A stretch of 64,000 bases of DNA, from the NCBI RefSeq assembly GCF_016863275.1, contig NZ_BOOO01000022.1, positions 186,001-250,000 of the forward strand. The letters are read 5' to 3'. This DNA is from Planotetraspora mira. GTDB lineage: Bacteria; Actinomycetota; Actinomycetes; Streptosporangiales; Streptosporangiaceae. Made by a program: the position numbers and the translations under genes. The notes beneath the pieces were generated by a model. It did not search any database and had not been told where the DNA came from. It was given only the letters and a program-made list of their open reading frames with translations. Shown here in pieces: positions 1 through 7,123 of the stretch (its first letter is position 1; every line of letters begins with the position of its first letter).

Positions 1-1
1 G

Positions 2-1150
2 ACCGCCGCCCACATCGGTGCGGGGACCGCGATCCACAACTGCGTGGGCAACGCGTTCTCCCCCGTGTACGGCACGGGCAACTCCGGCTGGAGTCCGTCC
101 TCGACCACCTGCACCGGTCAGTGGCCGACGCCGAACTACATCTACGACGGCACCGGCACCCCGCCGCCGGACACCCCCACCCCGACTCCCCCGGTGACCC
201 CGACCCCCACGCCGACTCCGACTCCGCCCACCTGTTCCGTCGGGACCGGTGACCTGGCCCGGGGCAAGCCCGCCACCGCGACCACCAGCACGCAGTCGTT
301 CAGCCCCGCGAACGCGGTGGACGGCGACGCGAACAGCTACTGGGAGTCGGCCAACAACAGCTTCCCGCAGTCGATCACCGTCGACCTGTGCGGCGTCGCA
401 TCCGTGAACCGGGTCGCGCTGAAGCTGCCGCCGAGCTCGGCGTGGGCCACCCGCACCCAGACCCTGTCCGTTCAGGGCAGCACCGACGGGTCGAACTTCA
501 CGACGCTCGCCGCGTCGGCGGGACGCACCTTCGATCCCGCGAGCGGCAACACCGTGAACATCTCGTTCAACGCGGCCGACGCCCGCTACGTCCGGATCAC
601 CGTCACGGGCAACACGGGCTGGCCGGCCGGGCAACTCTCGGCGCTCGAGGTCTACGGGTCCGGATCGACCCCGCCGCCCGTCACCCCCACGCCGACCCCG
701 ACCCCGACTCCCACGCCCACTCCTCCTGCCGGAGGGAATCTGGCCGGGGGCAGGCCGATCAGCGCGAGCAGCCACTCTGACGTCTACGTGGCCGGCAACG
801 CCGACGACCGCAACGCGAACACCTACTGGGAGTCGGCCAACAACGCCTTCCCCCAGACGCTGACCGTCGACCTCGGCTCCGCCACCAGCGTCAGCAAGGT
901 CGTGCTCAAGCTGCCGCCCGCCGCCGCCTGGGCCACCCGCACCCAGACGTTGTCCCTCCAGGGCAGCACCGACGGCTCCACCTACAGCACGATCACAGGA
1001 TCCGCGGGCTACACGTTCAACCCCGCCAGCGGCAACACCGCGACGATCACCTTCCCGGCGACCAGCAGGCGCTACCTGCGGCTGAACATCACCGGCAACA
1101 CCGGCTGGCCCGCCGGCCAGATCTCCGAGTTCGAGGCGTACGCCTCGTAG
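2..1150 (+). CDS. Secreted carbohydrate-active protein with two discoidin domains (5' end missing)
   Basis: The frame is open to the left edge, so the gene begins outside the window. About 55 residues of an unidentified upstream domain (ending near QWPTPNYIYDGTG) are followed by a Pro/Thr linker. Next come an F5/8 type C (discoidin/CBM32-like) domain, a second (PT)n linker and a second discoidin domain that ends the protein. Both domains share YWESANN, AWATRTQTLS and NTGWPAGQ, which also occur in the glucanase at 33478-37071. Such modules bind polysaccharide and usually sit on exported glycosidases or lyases; the catalytic part is not visible, so the substrate is unknown. A strong hairpin structure follows the stop. 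The family is clear, the exact function is not. Confidence 0.8.
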   Translation, partial: TAAHIGAGTAIHNCVGNAFSPVYGTGNSGWSPSSTTCTGQWPTPNYIYDGTGTPPPDTPTPTPPVTPTPTPTPTPPTCSVGTGDLARGKPATATTSTQSFSPANAVDGDANSYWESANNSFPQSITVDLCGVASVNRVALKLPPSSAWATRTQTLSVQGSTDGSNFTTLAASAGRTFDPASGNTVNISFNAADARYVRITVTGNTGWPAGQLSALEVYGSGSTPPPVTPTPTPTPTPTPTPPAGGNLAGGRPISASSHSDVYVAGNADDRNANTYWESANNAFPQTLTVDLGSATSVSKVVLKLPPAAAWATRTQTLSLQGSTDGSTYSTITGSAGYTFNPASGNTATITFPATSRRYLRLNITGNTGWPAGQISEFEAYAS

Positions 1151-1153
1151 TCG

Positions 1154-1239
1154 GAACGGAAGCCCGTTGGAGGAGTGGACGCCTCCTTCAACGGGAGGCC
1201 CGGAGAAGGAGTGGACGCCTCCTTCTCCGGGTTCCGTTC
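1154..1239. terminator. Branched hairpin terminator between convergent genes
   Basis: An 8-bp outer stem (1154-1161 with 1232-1239) encloses two hairpins. The first (1163-1195) has a 13-bp stem with one G-T wobble; the second (1199-1231) is a perfect 13-bp stem. Both have the same 7-nt loop TGGACGC. It lies between the convergent ends of the discoidin protein and the LacI gene, so a bidirectional terminator is likely. There is no long T-tract on either strand. Confidence 0.7.
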
Positions 1240-1280
1240 TCGCCGTGCCCATCCATTCTCATCCGGATTCGCCGGAACGC

Positions 1281-2273
1281 TCAGGACGTGAGAGCTCCCA
1301 TTCGCCCCGTCGACGACCGGACGACGAGCTCGGGTTCGAAGAGAAGCTCCCCCGTCGCCACGGCCGCGCCGTCGATCTGGCTGACCAGCAGCTCCACGAC
1401 GGCCCTGCCCATCGCCTCGATCGGCTGCCGGATGGTGGTCAGCGGCGGGTCGACACAGTTCATCAGCGCCGAGTCGTCGTACCCGATGACCGAGACGTCG
1501 TCGGGGACGCGCATCCCCTCACGCCTGGCCGCCCTGATCGCGCCGAGCGCGAGCGGGTCACTGCCGCAGACGATGCCGGTGACCTGCTGTCGCAGCAGCT
1601 TCACCGCCGCCGCGTGGCCGCCCTCCAGCGAGTGCATGGTGTGCTCGACCCGCTGGCCGCCCTGCCCGCGGAACGCGTCGAGCTTGCGGATCGACGGCAT
1701 GTGATCCGGCGGGCCCACGATCAGGCCGATGCGCTCGTGGCCCAGCGCGCGCAGGTGTGCCATGGACTGCTCCACCGCGATCGTGTCGTCGCAGGAGACA
1801 CGCGGGAACTCCCAGTGGTCGGCGGCCGCGTTCACCATCACGGTCGGAAGGCGCCGGTCGATCAGCCGGAGATAGTGCTCATGCACGACGCCCGACTGCG
1901 TGTACAGCCCGCCGGCGAAGACCACGCCCGAGACCTGCTGCTGGAGCAGCAGGTCGACGTAGTCGGCCTCGGAGACTCCGCCGACGGTCCGCGTGCACAA
2001 CACCGGCGTGAATCCCTGCTGGGCGAGCGCACCACCGACGACCTCCGCGAACGCTGGGAAGATCGGGTTCTGCAACTCGGGCAGGACGAGCCCGACCAGC
2101 CGGGCACGTTCGCCGCGCAGCTGGGTCGGCCGCTCGTATCCCAGCACGTCGAGGGCGGTCAGCACCGCTTCACGGGTGGCCTCGGAGACCCCCGCCTTGC
2201 CATTGAGGACGCGGCTGACCGTGGCCTCGCTGACCCCCACTTTTTTCGCAACTTCAGCAAGCCGTCGCGTCAT
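1281..2273 (-). CDS. LacI-family transcriptional regulator
   Basis: This is a 330-residue cytoplasmic repressor. The N-terminal LacI helix-turn-helix (LAEVAKKVGVSEATVSRVLN) is followed by the periplasmic-binding-like effector domain with typical PIFPAFAEVVGGAL, VIGYDDSALM and PPLTTIRQP motifs. I chose the internal ATG (MTRRLAEV) because family members start just before the HTH; an ATG four codons upstream is also possible. The gene converges on a discoidin-domain protein, so a role in polysaccharide or sugar control is plausible but inferred. Upstream (2311-2325) two TTGCG half-sites lie in direct orientation and could be part of an autoregulatory site. The effector sugar cannot be read from the sequence. 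Confidence 0.9.
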   Translation of the reverse strand: MTRRLAEVAKKVGVSEATVSRVLNGKAGVSEATREAVLTALDVLGYERPTQLRGERARLVGLVLPELQNPIFPAFAEVVGGALAQQGFTPVLCTRTVGGVSEADYVDLLLQQQVSGVVFAGGLYTQSGVVHEHYLRLIDRRLPTVMVNAAADHWEFPRVSCDDTIAVEQSMAHLRALGHERIGLIVGPPDHMPSIRKLDAFRGQGGQRVEHTMHSLEGGHAAAVKLLRQQVTGIVCGSDPLALGAIRAARREGMRVPDDVSVIGYDDSALMNCVDPPLTTIRQPIEAMGRAVVELLVSQIDGAAVATGELLFEPELVVRSSTGRMGALTS

Positions 2274-2419
2274 GGGCGCAAGCATACGACGGCTAATGCC
2301 GTACCTTTGCGATCACTTGCGTTGTCAAGCCCCGGTAAAACGCATTGTGTGGCCACGCCGCAAGGCCGGACCAGGCATTCGAACCGGTGCGGAGCCTGCG
2401 AGGCCATGCCGTCCCGGAT

Positions 2420-2665
2420 TCAGTAGTCCAGCCCCCAGTCGTGCGGGCCCAGCACGTAGGCCTCGCCTCTGCGCAGCAGCCGTCCTCCGCGGGTCAGCGC
2501 CTCCAGTCCGTCCCGCACGGTCTCCTCGGGCAGTCGCACCATCCTGGCGATCTCCCTGACCGTGGCCGCCCGCCCGTCCACGTCCATCGAGGCGACGGCC
2601 TCGTAGACGCTGATCTCGATGGCCGACATCTCCTGGACGTCGCCCAATCGCTCGTTGTCACCCAT
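2420..2665 (-). CDS. Small winged-helix-like protein
   Basis: This 81-residue protein has the pattern of a single winged-helix domain: a helix (SAIEISVYEAVAS), a turn, recognition-helix-like TVREIARMVRLPEETVRDGLEALTR cut by a turn, then a beta-hairpin wing (GGRLLRRGEAYVL). Its ATG overlaps the stop of the upstream DUF6158 gene by one base (TGATG), so the two are probably translationally coupled. It may be a DNA-binding partner or a degenerate helix-turn-helix. No specific family was recognised beyond the fold. Confidence 0.65.
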   Translation of the reverse strand: MGDNERLGDVQEMSAIEISVYEAVASMDVDGRAATVREIARMVRLPEETVRDGLEALTRGGRLLRRGEAYVLGPHDWGLDY

Positions 2666-2886
2666 CAGCGCGCCCTCGCTCCACTCCGCAGTCGTCCGGC
2701 GTCGATGTGGCGGTCGGGGAACCGTTTGAGGTACTCGCCCTCGAGTTCCTCCGTCCGGGAGGTGTGGTGCTGGAGGGCGTCGTCAGAGCCGTGGAGCAGC
2801 GTGTCGGTCCGGGTGTCGTGCAGGCTGCGCAACTCGCGGAACAGATCGTCGTCGGCGAGTTGCCGCGGATCGACTCCCATGGTCAT
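2665..2886 (-). CDS. DUF6158 family protein
   Basis: A 73-residue soluble protein. The sequence from MGVDPRQLADDDLFREL to the Arg-rich end matches my memory of the actinobacterial DUF6158 family (ordered elements DDLFREL, LHDTR, LLHGSDDAL, LEGEYLKRFP). Function is unknown. The start was placed at an ATG preceded by GAGGAG at about 5 nt; a longer open frame upstream has no ribosome site. The stop overlaps the ATG of the next gene. High charge and predicted helices suggest a small helical bundle. Confidence 0.7.
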   Translation of the reverse strand: MTMGVDPRQLADDDLFRELRSLHDTRTDTLLHGSDDALQHHTSRTEELEGEYLKRFPDRHIDAGRLRSGARAR

Positions 2887-3028
2887 GACGTCCTCCTCAT
2901 CTGGCTCCGGGCTCGCACCCGGCGACCCCGGCCACCGCCCTCGCCGTATGCCGGTCTCCTGCCCTGTCAAATTGGACCCATTCATCCGATTTGACGACCT
3001 TTATTGGGAAAAGGACATCTAAAAATGG

Positions 3029-3064
3029 CGTACGGCTTGCGCCATATCGAGCGCAAGCCGTACG
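3029..3064 (-). terminator. Rho-independent terminator of the DUF397 gene
   Basis: A perfect 14-bp stem (3029-3042 with 3051-3064) and an 8-nt loop are followed, reading on the minus strand, by CCATTTTTAG. It sits 18 bp past the DUF397 stop and ends the XRE-DUF397 operon. The arm and loop contain GCGCCATATCG, which recurs in the inverted repeat at 4788. Confidence 0.85.
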
Positions 3065-3082
3065 GGTCAGGTACGTCAGGGG

Positions 3083-3304
3083 TCAGGACAGGTCGAACTC
3101 GCCGCCCTTCACGCCGTCAACGAACGCGTCCCACTCGCCCGCAGTGAACATCAGTTTGGGACCCTCAGGGTTCTTCGAGTCGCGCACGGCGACGCCTTGG
3201 TGCAGGAGGGCCACTTCGACACACTGATTGCCCACGGTGTTGGAACGAGCCGCCTTCCGCCAGGTCGCACCGGCCAGGTCCTCCGCTGGATGGATGCCCT
3301 TCAT
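3083..3304 (-). CDS. DUF397 domain protein
   Basis: A 73-residue protein typical of DUF397. The core reads WRKAARSNTVGNQCVEVA, then VAVRDSKNPEGPKLMF and a C-terminal WDAFVDGVKGGEFD. These proteins are nearly always next to an XRE regulator in actinobacteria and include WhiJ-associated small proteins thought to act as its partner or antitoxin-like element. Here the ATG overlaps the XRE stop (ATGA), consistent with coupled synthesis and physical partnership. The exact biochemical role is unknown. Confidence 0.9.
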   Translation of the reverse strand: MKGIHPAEDLAGATWRKAARSNTVGNQCVEVALLHQGVAVRDSKNPEGPKLMFTAGEWDAFVDGVKGGEFDLS

Positions 3305-4152
3305 CGTCCTGCCATCTCCTTCTCGACCGAATCGATCTTCTCTAGGGACTTCTCCGGGCCGAGCGCGGCGGCGCGAAGATGATCGAAGACCTGGACATAC
3401 CTGCGGACCTCTTCCTGGCTCTCCAGGTAGAGCTCGCCGCCCATGTTCTCCAGGAACACCACGTCGGAATCCTCGGGGTCGGGGAAGGCGAGGATGGCCA
3501 GCGAGCTGCCCATGCCGAGGTAGGCGCCCGCCTCGAAGGGGAGCACCTGGAGGGTGACGTTCGGCTGGACGGCGATCTCCGACAGCCTGCGCAGCTGCTC
3601 GGCCATGACGGGCGGCCCCCCGACGGGCCGCCGGAGCGCGGCTTCGTCGAGGACGACCCACAGATCCAGACCATCGGGCACGGTGAGGCGCCGTTGCCGC
3701 TCCATGCGGACCGTGATCCGCCTCTCGATCTCCGCCGGGTCCTTCACCAGCGCGGCCCCCACGACCGCACGGGCGTAGGACTCGGTCTCCAGCAGCCCGG
3801 GGATGAGCAGCGGCTCGTAGTTGCGGACCGAGGCGGCCTCCGCCTCGAGCCCGACATACGGCCCGGGGAGGACGTCCCCGAACGCGTGCCACCAGCCGCG
3901 CCGGCCGGCCTCCCGAGCGAGCTCGAGGAGGGCCTGCCGTTCCGTGCCGCTCACCTGGTAGAGATCGAGCAGGTCCCGAATGGTCCGGCCCTGGGGCCGG
4001 GTGTGTCCGGTCTCGATCCGGTACACCGTGGAACTCGCCACCCCGAGGCGGCTCGCCACATCCTCTCTGCTGAGCCTCGACTCACCTCGCAGGCGCGTCA
4101 GCTCACCGGCGAGCCGGCGAAGCCGGACCGTCGGGGTGCGTCCTACCCCCAT
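3301..4152 (-). CDS. XRE-family regulator (WhiJ-like, Scr1/DUF5753 type)
   Basis: A 283-residue cytoplasmic DNA-binding protein. Residues about 8-70 are an XRE helix-turn-helix (LSREDVASRLGVASSTVYRIE). The rest is the DUF5753 (Scr1) domain, with YEPLLIPGLLETESYARAV, RQRRLTVPDGL, WVVLDEAALRR, NVTLQVLPF and YLESQEEVRRY. The start chosen is the ATG just before the HTH, with GGGAG upstream; the open frame continues without a good site. It is in one operon with DUF397 and divergent from a small ATPase gene, a layout typical of developmental or antibiotic-regulating gene sets in Streptomyces and relatives. Its target is probably its own divergent region, an inference. Confidence 0.9.
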   Translation of the reverse strand: MGVGRTPTVRLRRLAGELTRLRGESRLSREDVASRLGVASSTVYRIETGHTRPQGRTIRDLLDLYQVSGTERQALLELAREAGRRGWWHAFGDVLPGPYVGLEAEAASVRNYEPLLIPGLLETESYARAVVGAALVKDPAEIERRITVRMERQRRLTVPDGLDLWVVLDEAALRRPVGGPPVMAEQLRRLSEIAVQPNVTLQVLPFEAGAYLGMGSSLAILAFPDPEDSDVVFLENMGGELYLESQEEVRRYVQVFDHLRAAALGPEKSLEKIDSVEKEMAGR

Positions 4153-4296
4153 GAGACGACATCTCCCTACGAAAGGAACTTTGCAATAGTGCATTCGCAG
4201 TATTGCGTGGCGGAATTCCAAAGTGCAGGATGAATGAAGTCTGGCACGGACCGCACTGCCGCATTGGCTGACGGGTACACAGGGAGTTATCACAGG

Positions 4297-4740
4297 ATGA
4301 CAATTCTCAACCTCCCGGGGAGAACCGCGATCTCGCGCCCCTTCTCTGGAGATCCGTCACAGGCGGGAGCGGCCCGGCGCTTCGTCGCGGGCCATCTGGG
4401 AGAAGGTCATCCCTGCAGGGACGACGCGGTCCAGCTGATCGGCGAGCTCATCGCGGAATGCCTGCGGCACGCGGCCGCCTGCAGGAGCAGGTCCGGCTAC
4501 GCGGTGGCGGTCCGGGCCACCCCGGAGACCGCCCAGGTGACGATCGCGACGCAGGCCTGCGGATGCTGGACCTCGCCCGCCCGCACACCGGGCCGGGGCG
4601 TGCACCTCGTCGACCTGTTCACCGAGCGCTGGGGAGTCTCGGCCACCCGCACGGGGGTCTCGGTCTGGTTCGAGCTCGGGCCCGCGGACACGCGGAGCCA
4701 GGAGCAGCCGATCGACGCCCACGTCAAGTATTCGATCTAG
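4297..4740 (+). CDS. Anti-sigma-factor-like ATPase (HATPase_c_2), degenerate
   Basis: A 147-residue protein of the RsbW/SpoIIAB-like histidine-kinase ATPase fold that usually pairs with XRE/DUF397 genes. The G-box region is recognisable (GRGVHLVDLFTERWGVS). The N-box reads ELIAECLRHA, where the family has ELVTNAVRHA, so the Asn that holds Mg2+ is Glu, and the Asp of the DxG box is also absent (VTIATQACGCW). It may bind partner proteins without ATP hydrolysis. I used the ATG at 4297, with GGGAG upstream, rather than the earlier ATG at 4234, because family members begin near this point. It is divergent from the XRE gene. Confidence 0.75.
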   Translation: MTILNLPGRTAISRPFSGDPSQAGAARRFVAGHLGEGHPCRDDAVQLIGELIAECLRHAAACRSRSGYAVAVRATPETAQVTIATQACGCWTSPARTPGRGVHLVDLFTERWGVSATRTGVSVWFELGPADTRSQEQPIDAHVKYSI

Positions 4741-4787
4741 GCCGACCCGCCTGTCGATGATTCCTCGGCCCGCTGGCGGGTAGTCGG

Positions 4788-4823
4788 GCGCCATATCGTG
4801 CGATGAAGGGGACGATATGGCGC
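4788..4823 (+). promoter_or_regulatory. 12-bp perfect inverted repeat spanning the start codon of the MFS gene
   Basis: GCGCCATATCGT (4788-4799) and ACGATATGGCGC (4812-4823) are perfect inverted copies. The 12-nt loop contains the Shine-Dalgarno AAGGGG, and the ATG (4817-4819) lies in the right arm. It could be a repressor operator, or an mRNA hairpin that hides the start codon while presenting the ribosome site in the loop. Confidence 0.7.
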
Positions 4824-6259
4824 AGATCACCACCGACATTCCCGCGCGACTCGATCGCCTGCCCTGGGCCCGCTGGCACTGGCTCGTCCTCGCGGGACTC
4901 GGCACGGTGTGGGTCCTCGACGGGCTCGAGGTCACCATCGTCGGCGTCATCGGTCCCCGGATCACCCAGGCGGCCAGCGGGCTCGGGCTGACCGACAGCC
5001 AGGTGGGGCTGGCCGCCGGCGTGTACGTCGCCGGAGCCTGCCTGGGCGCCCTCATCTTCGGCCACCTGACCGACCGTTTCGGCCGTAAGAAGCTCTTCCT
5101 CGTCACGCTCGCCGTCTACCTCGTCGCCACCGTGGCGACGGCGTTCTCCACCGAGGCCTGGTACTTCTTCCTGTGCCGGTTCTTCACGGGCGCCGGCATC
5201 GGCGGCGAGTACGCCGCGATCAACTCGGCGATCGACGAGCTGATCCCCGCGCGCGTCCGGGGGACGGTCGACCTGGTCGTCAACGGCTCCTTCTGGCTGG
5301 GCACCACGGTGGGCGCCGCGATCGCCATCCCCCTGCTCAATCCGGGCGTGCTCCCCATCGACGTGGGCTGGCGCGTGCTCTTCGGGCTCGGCGCGGTGCT
5401 CGGGATCGGCATCCTGCTGATCAGGCGAATGGTGCCGGAGAGTCCCCGGTGGCTGGTCATCCACGGCCGCGAGCGGGAGGCCGAGGACATCGTCGGTGAC
5501 ATCGAGAGGCAGGTCCGTGAGGAGAGCGGCGGGGAACTGGAGCCCCCCGCCGGTGAGATCAGGATCACCCAGCGCACCCACACCCCGCTGACCGAGGTGG
5601 CCGCCACGTTGCTGCGCCGCTACCCGAAGCGGACGGTCGTCGGACTCGCCCTCTTCGTCGGGCAGGCCTTCCTGTACAACGCGGTCTTCTTCACCTACGC
5701 GCTCGTGCTCGCCACGTTCTTCAAGGTCCCCGACGGCAGCACGCCCTGGTACCTGATCCCCGTGGCCGTCGGCAACTTCCTCGGCCCGGTGCTGCTCGGC
5801 AGGTTCTTCGACTCGGTGGGCCGCCGGGCGCTGATCTCCGGCTCCTACATCGTGTCCGGCCTGCTCCTGCTGGGCACGGCGGCGCTCTTCCACAGCGGGG
5901 TTCTCTCGGCGGGGACGCTGACCGCCTGCTGGCTGGTGGTGTTCTTCTTCGCGTCGGCGGGAGCGAGTTCGGCCTACCTGACGGTCTCGGAGATCTTCCC
6001 GATGGAGACCAGGGCCCTCGCGATCGCCCTGTTCTACGCGGTCGGGACGGGGCTCGGCGGCATCATCGGCCCCGTGCTCTTCGGCCGCCTGGTGGAGAGC
6101 GGATCGGTGGGCAACGTCGCGCTGGGGTACGTGGTCGGCGCGGTCCTGATGATGGGCGCCGGCGCGGTCGAGTGGTTCATGGGGGTGGAGGCGGCCAGGC
6201 GATCGCTGGAGGACATCGCGCAGCCCTTGAGCGTCCAGGAGGAACGGGTGGCGGGATGA
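4817..6259 (+). CDS. MFS transporter, sugar-porter/aromatic-acid-like
   Basis: A 480-residue inner-membrane transporter with 12 expected membrane segments. Signature motifs are GHLTDRFGRKK after TM2 (motif A), the long central loop (PESPRWLVIHGREREAE) typical of sugar/acid porters, a second motif A-like FDSVGRRAL, and SEIFPMETRA near TM10. Asp55-like residues in TM1 (WVLDGLEVTIVG) are typical of metabolite:H+ symporters; the substrate is not readable. The ribosome site AAGGGG is 6 nt before the ATG and lies in the loop of a perfect inverted repeat, suggesting translational or repressor control. It has no clear operon partner. Confidence 0.88.
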   Translation: MAQITTDIPARLDRLPWARWHWLVLAGLGTVWVLDGLEVTIVGVIGPRITQAASGLGLTDSQVGLAAGVYVAGACLGALIFGHLTDRFGRKKLFLVTLAVYLVATVATAFSTEAWYFFLCRFFTGAGIGGEYAAINSAIDELIPARVRGTVDLVVNGSFWLGTTVGAAIAIPLLNPGVLPIDVGWRVLFGLGAVLGIGILLIRRMVPESPRWLVIHGREREAEDIVGDIERQVREESGGELEPPAGEIRITQRTHTPLTEVAATLLRRYPKRTVVGLALFVGQAFLYNAVFFTYALVLATFFKVPDGSTPWYLIPVAVGNFLGPVLLGRFFDSVGRRALISGSYIVSGLLLLGTAALFHSGVLSAGTLTACWLVVFFFASAGASSAYLTVSEIFPMETRALAIALFYAVGTGLGGIIGPVLFGRLVESGSVGNVALGYVVGAVLMMGAGAVEWFMGVEAARRSLEDIAQPLSVQEERVAG

Positions 6260-6328
6260 CAGCCTGAGTGGTGGGTATCACCCTGTCTGATGCCATAAGG
6301 GGCAACCTGTCATACATTCGGGGGAATT

Positions 6329-6451
6329 ATGGCTGAGGCGCCGAAGAAGAAGCACGCCAAGTCCACGGCGAAGGCGAAAAAGACGGCCATCAAGGAAGCC
6401 CGCTCGATCAAACAGGCCAAGAGGGACAGGCGGACCACAGAAGGCGAGTGA
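6329..6451 (+). CDS. Small Lys/Ala-rich basic protein (40 aa)
   Basis: A 40-codon frame starting MAEAPKKKHAKSTAKAKK and ending RRTTEGE, with GGGGGAA 3-4 nt before the ATG. Nearly half of the residues are Lys, Arg or Ala, in the style of histone-H1 tails or nucleoid/ribosome-associated peptides. No domain is recognisable. It stands alone between the transporter and the PH-domain operon. The good ribosome site and strongly biased composition support a real gene, but homologue conservation could not be tested. Confidence 0.5.
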   Translation: MAEAPKKKHAKSTAKAKKTAIKEARSIKQAKRDRRTTEGE

Positions 6452-6631
6452 CCCGCGCGATCCCTGTGACGGAAGTGCCCGCGTGCCCTGCTCGCGGGCA
6501 TTCCGCATCCGCCGCACGAGGTCGCCTACGGGCATCAGCGGCGGGCATCGAGACCTATATGACATTCATCCTGATAAATACAGGATCACCCCCACTGCTT
6601 GCTTTCAGGAGCTTCGGGCAGAGTTGAGGGC

Positions 6632-7123
6632 GTGGAAACCACGACCCTCCGCCCCCCTCAGCACCGGGTGAGCCGCACCGCCCGGTGGTACTGGGCCGCC
6701 CGAGCCGCCTTCGGCTGGCTGGTCCTCATCGCCGTCCAGGTCATCTGGCTGGTCGCGGACGGCGACGACGTCGCCCTTCGCCTGGCCGCGCTCATCGCCA
6801 CCGTGATCGTGGCGGTGACGCACGTCACCGTCATGCCGCTGTGGCGCTACAACGTCCACCGGTGGGAGACCACCCCCGAAGCCGTCTACACCCAGTCGGG
6901 CTGGTTCAAGCAGGAGTGGCGGATCGCGCCCGTTTCCCGCATCCAGACCGTCGACAGCGCCCGGGGCCCGTTCGAGCAGCTGTTCAGGCTGGCCAACGTC
7001 ACCGTCACGACCGCCTCCGCCGCCGGGCCGGTCCGCATCAGCGGGCTCGACCGCGAGACGGCGCAACGGCTCGTCGACGAGCTCACCGCGAACGCGCAGG
7101 CCACCGCGGGTGATGCCACGTGA
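6632..7123 (+). CDS. bPH2 (YdbS-like) membrane protein
   Basis: A 163-residue membrane protein: two N-terminal hydrophobic segments (AAFGWLVLIAVQVIWLVA and LAALIATVIVAVTHVTVM), then one bacterial PH domain (DUF304) with VHRWETTPEAVYTQSG, RIAPVSRIQTVDSARGPFEQLF and VTVTTASAAGPVRI. The start is a GTG within TTGAGGGCGTGG; an upstream TTG at 6599 is a weaker alternative. Its stop overlaps the GTG of the next gene (GTGA). Paired YdbS/YdbT proteins occur widely in Gram-positives; in Bacillus the pair is linked to resistance to a bacteriocin, but the molecular role is uncertain. Confidence 0.85.
   Translation: METTTLRPPQHRVSRTARWYWAARAAFGWLVLIAVQVIWLVADGDDVALRLAALIATVIVAVTHVTVMPLWRYNVHRWETTPEAVYTQSGWFKQEWRIAPVSRIQTVDSARGPFEQLFRLANVTVTTASAAGPVRISGLDRETAQRLVDELTANAQATAGDAT

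Noticed and set aside
4234-4296. Earlier ATG of the anti-sigma-like gene
   Set aside because: The extra 21 residues have no family match and lack a ribosome site; they overlap the divergent promoter region.
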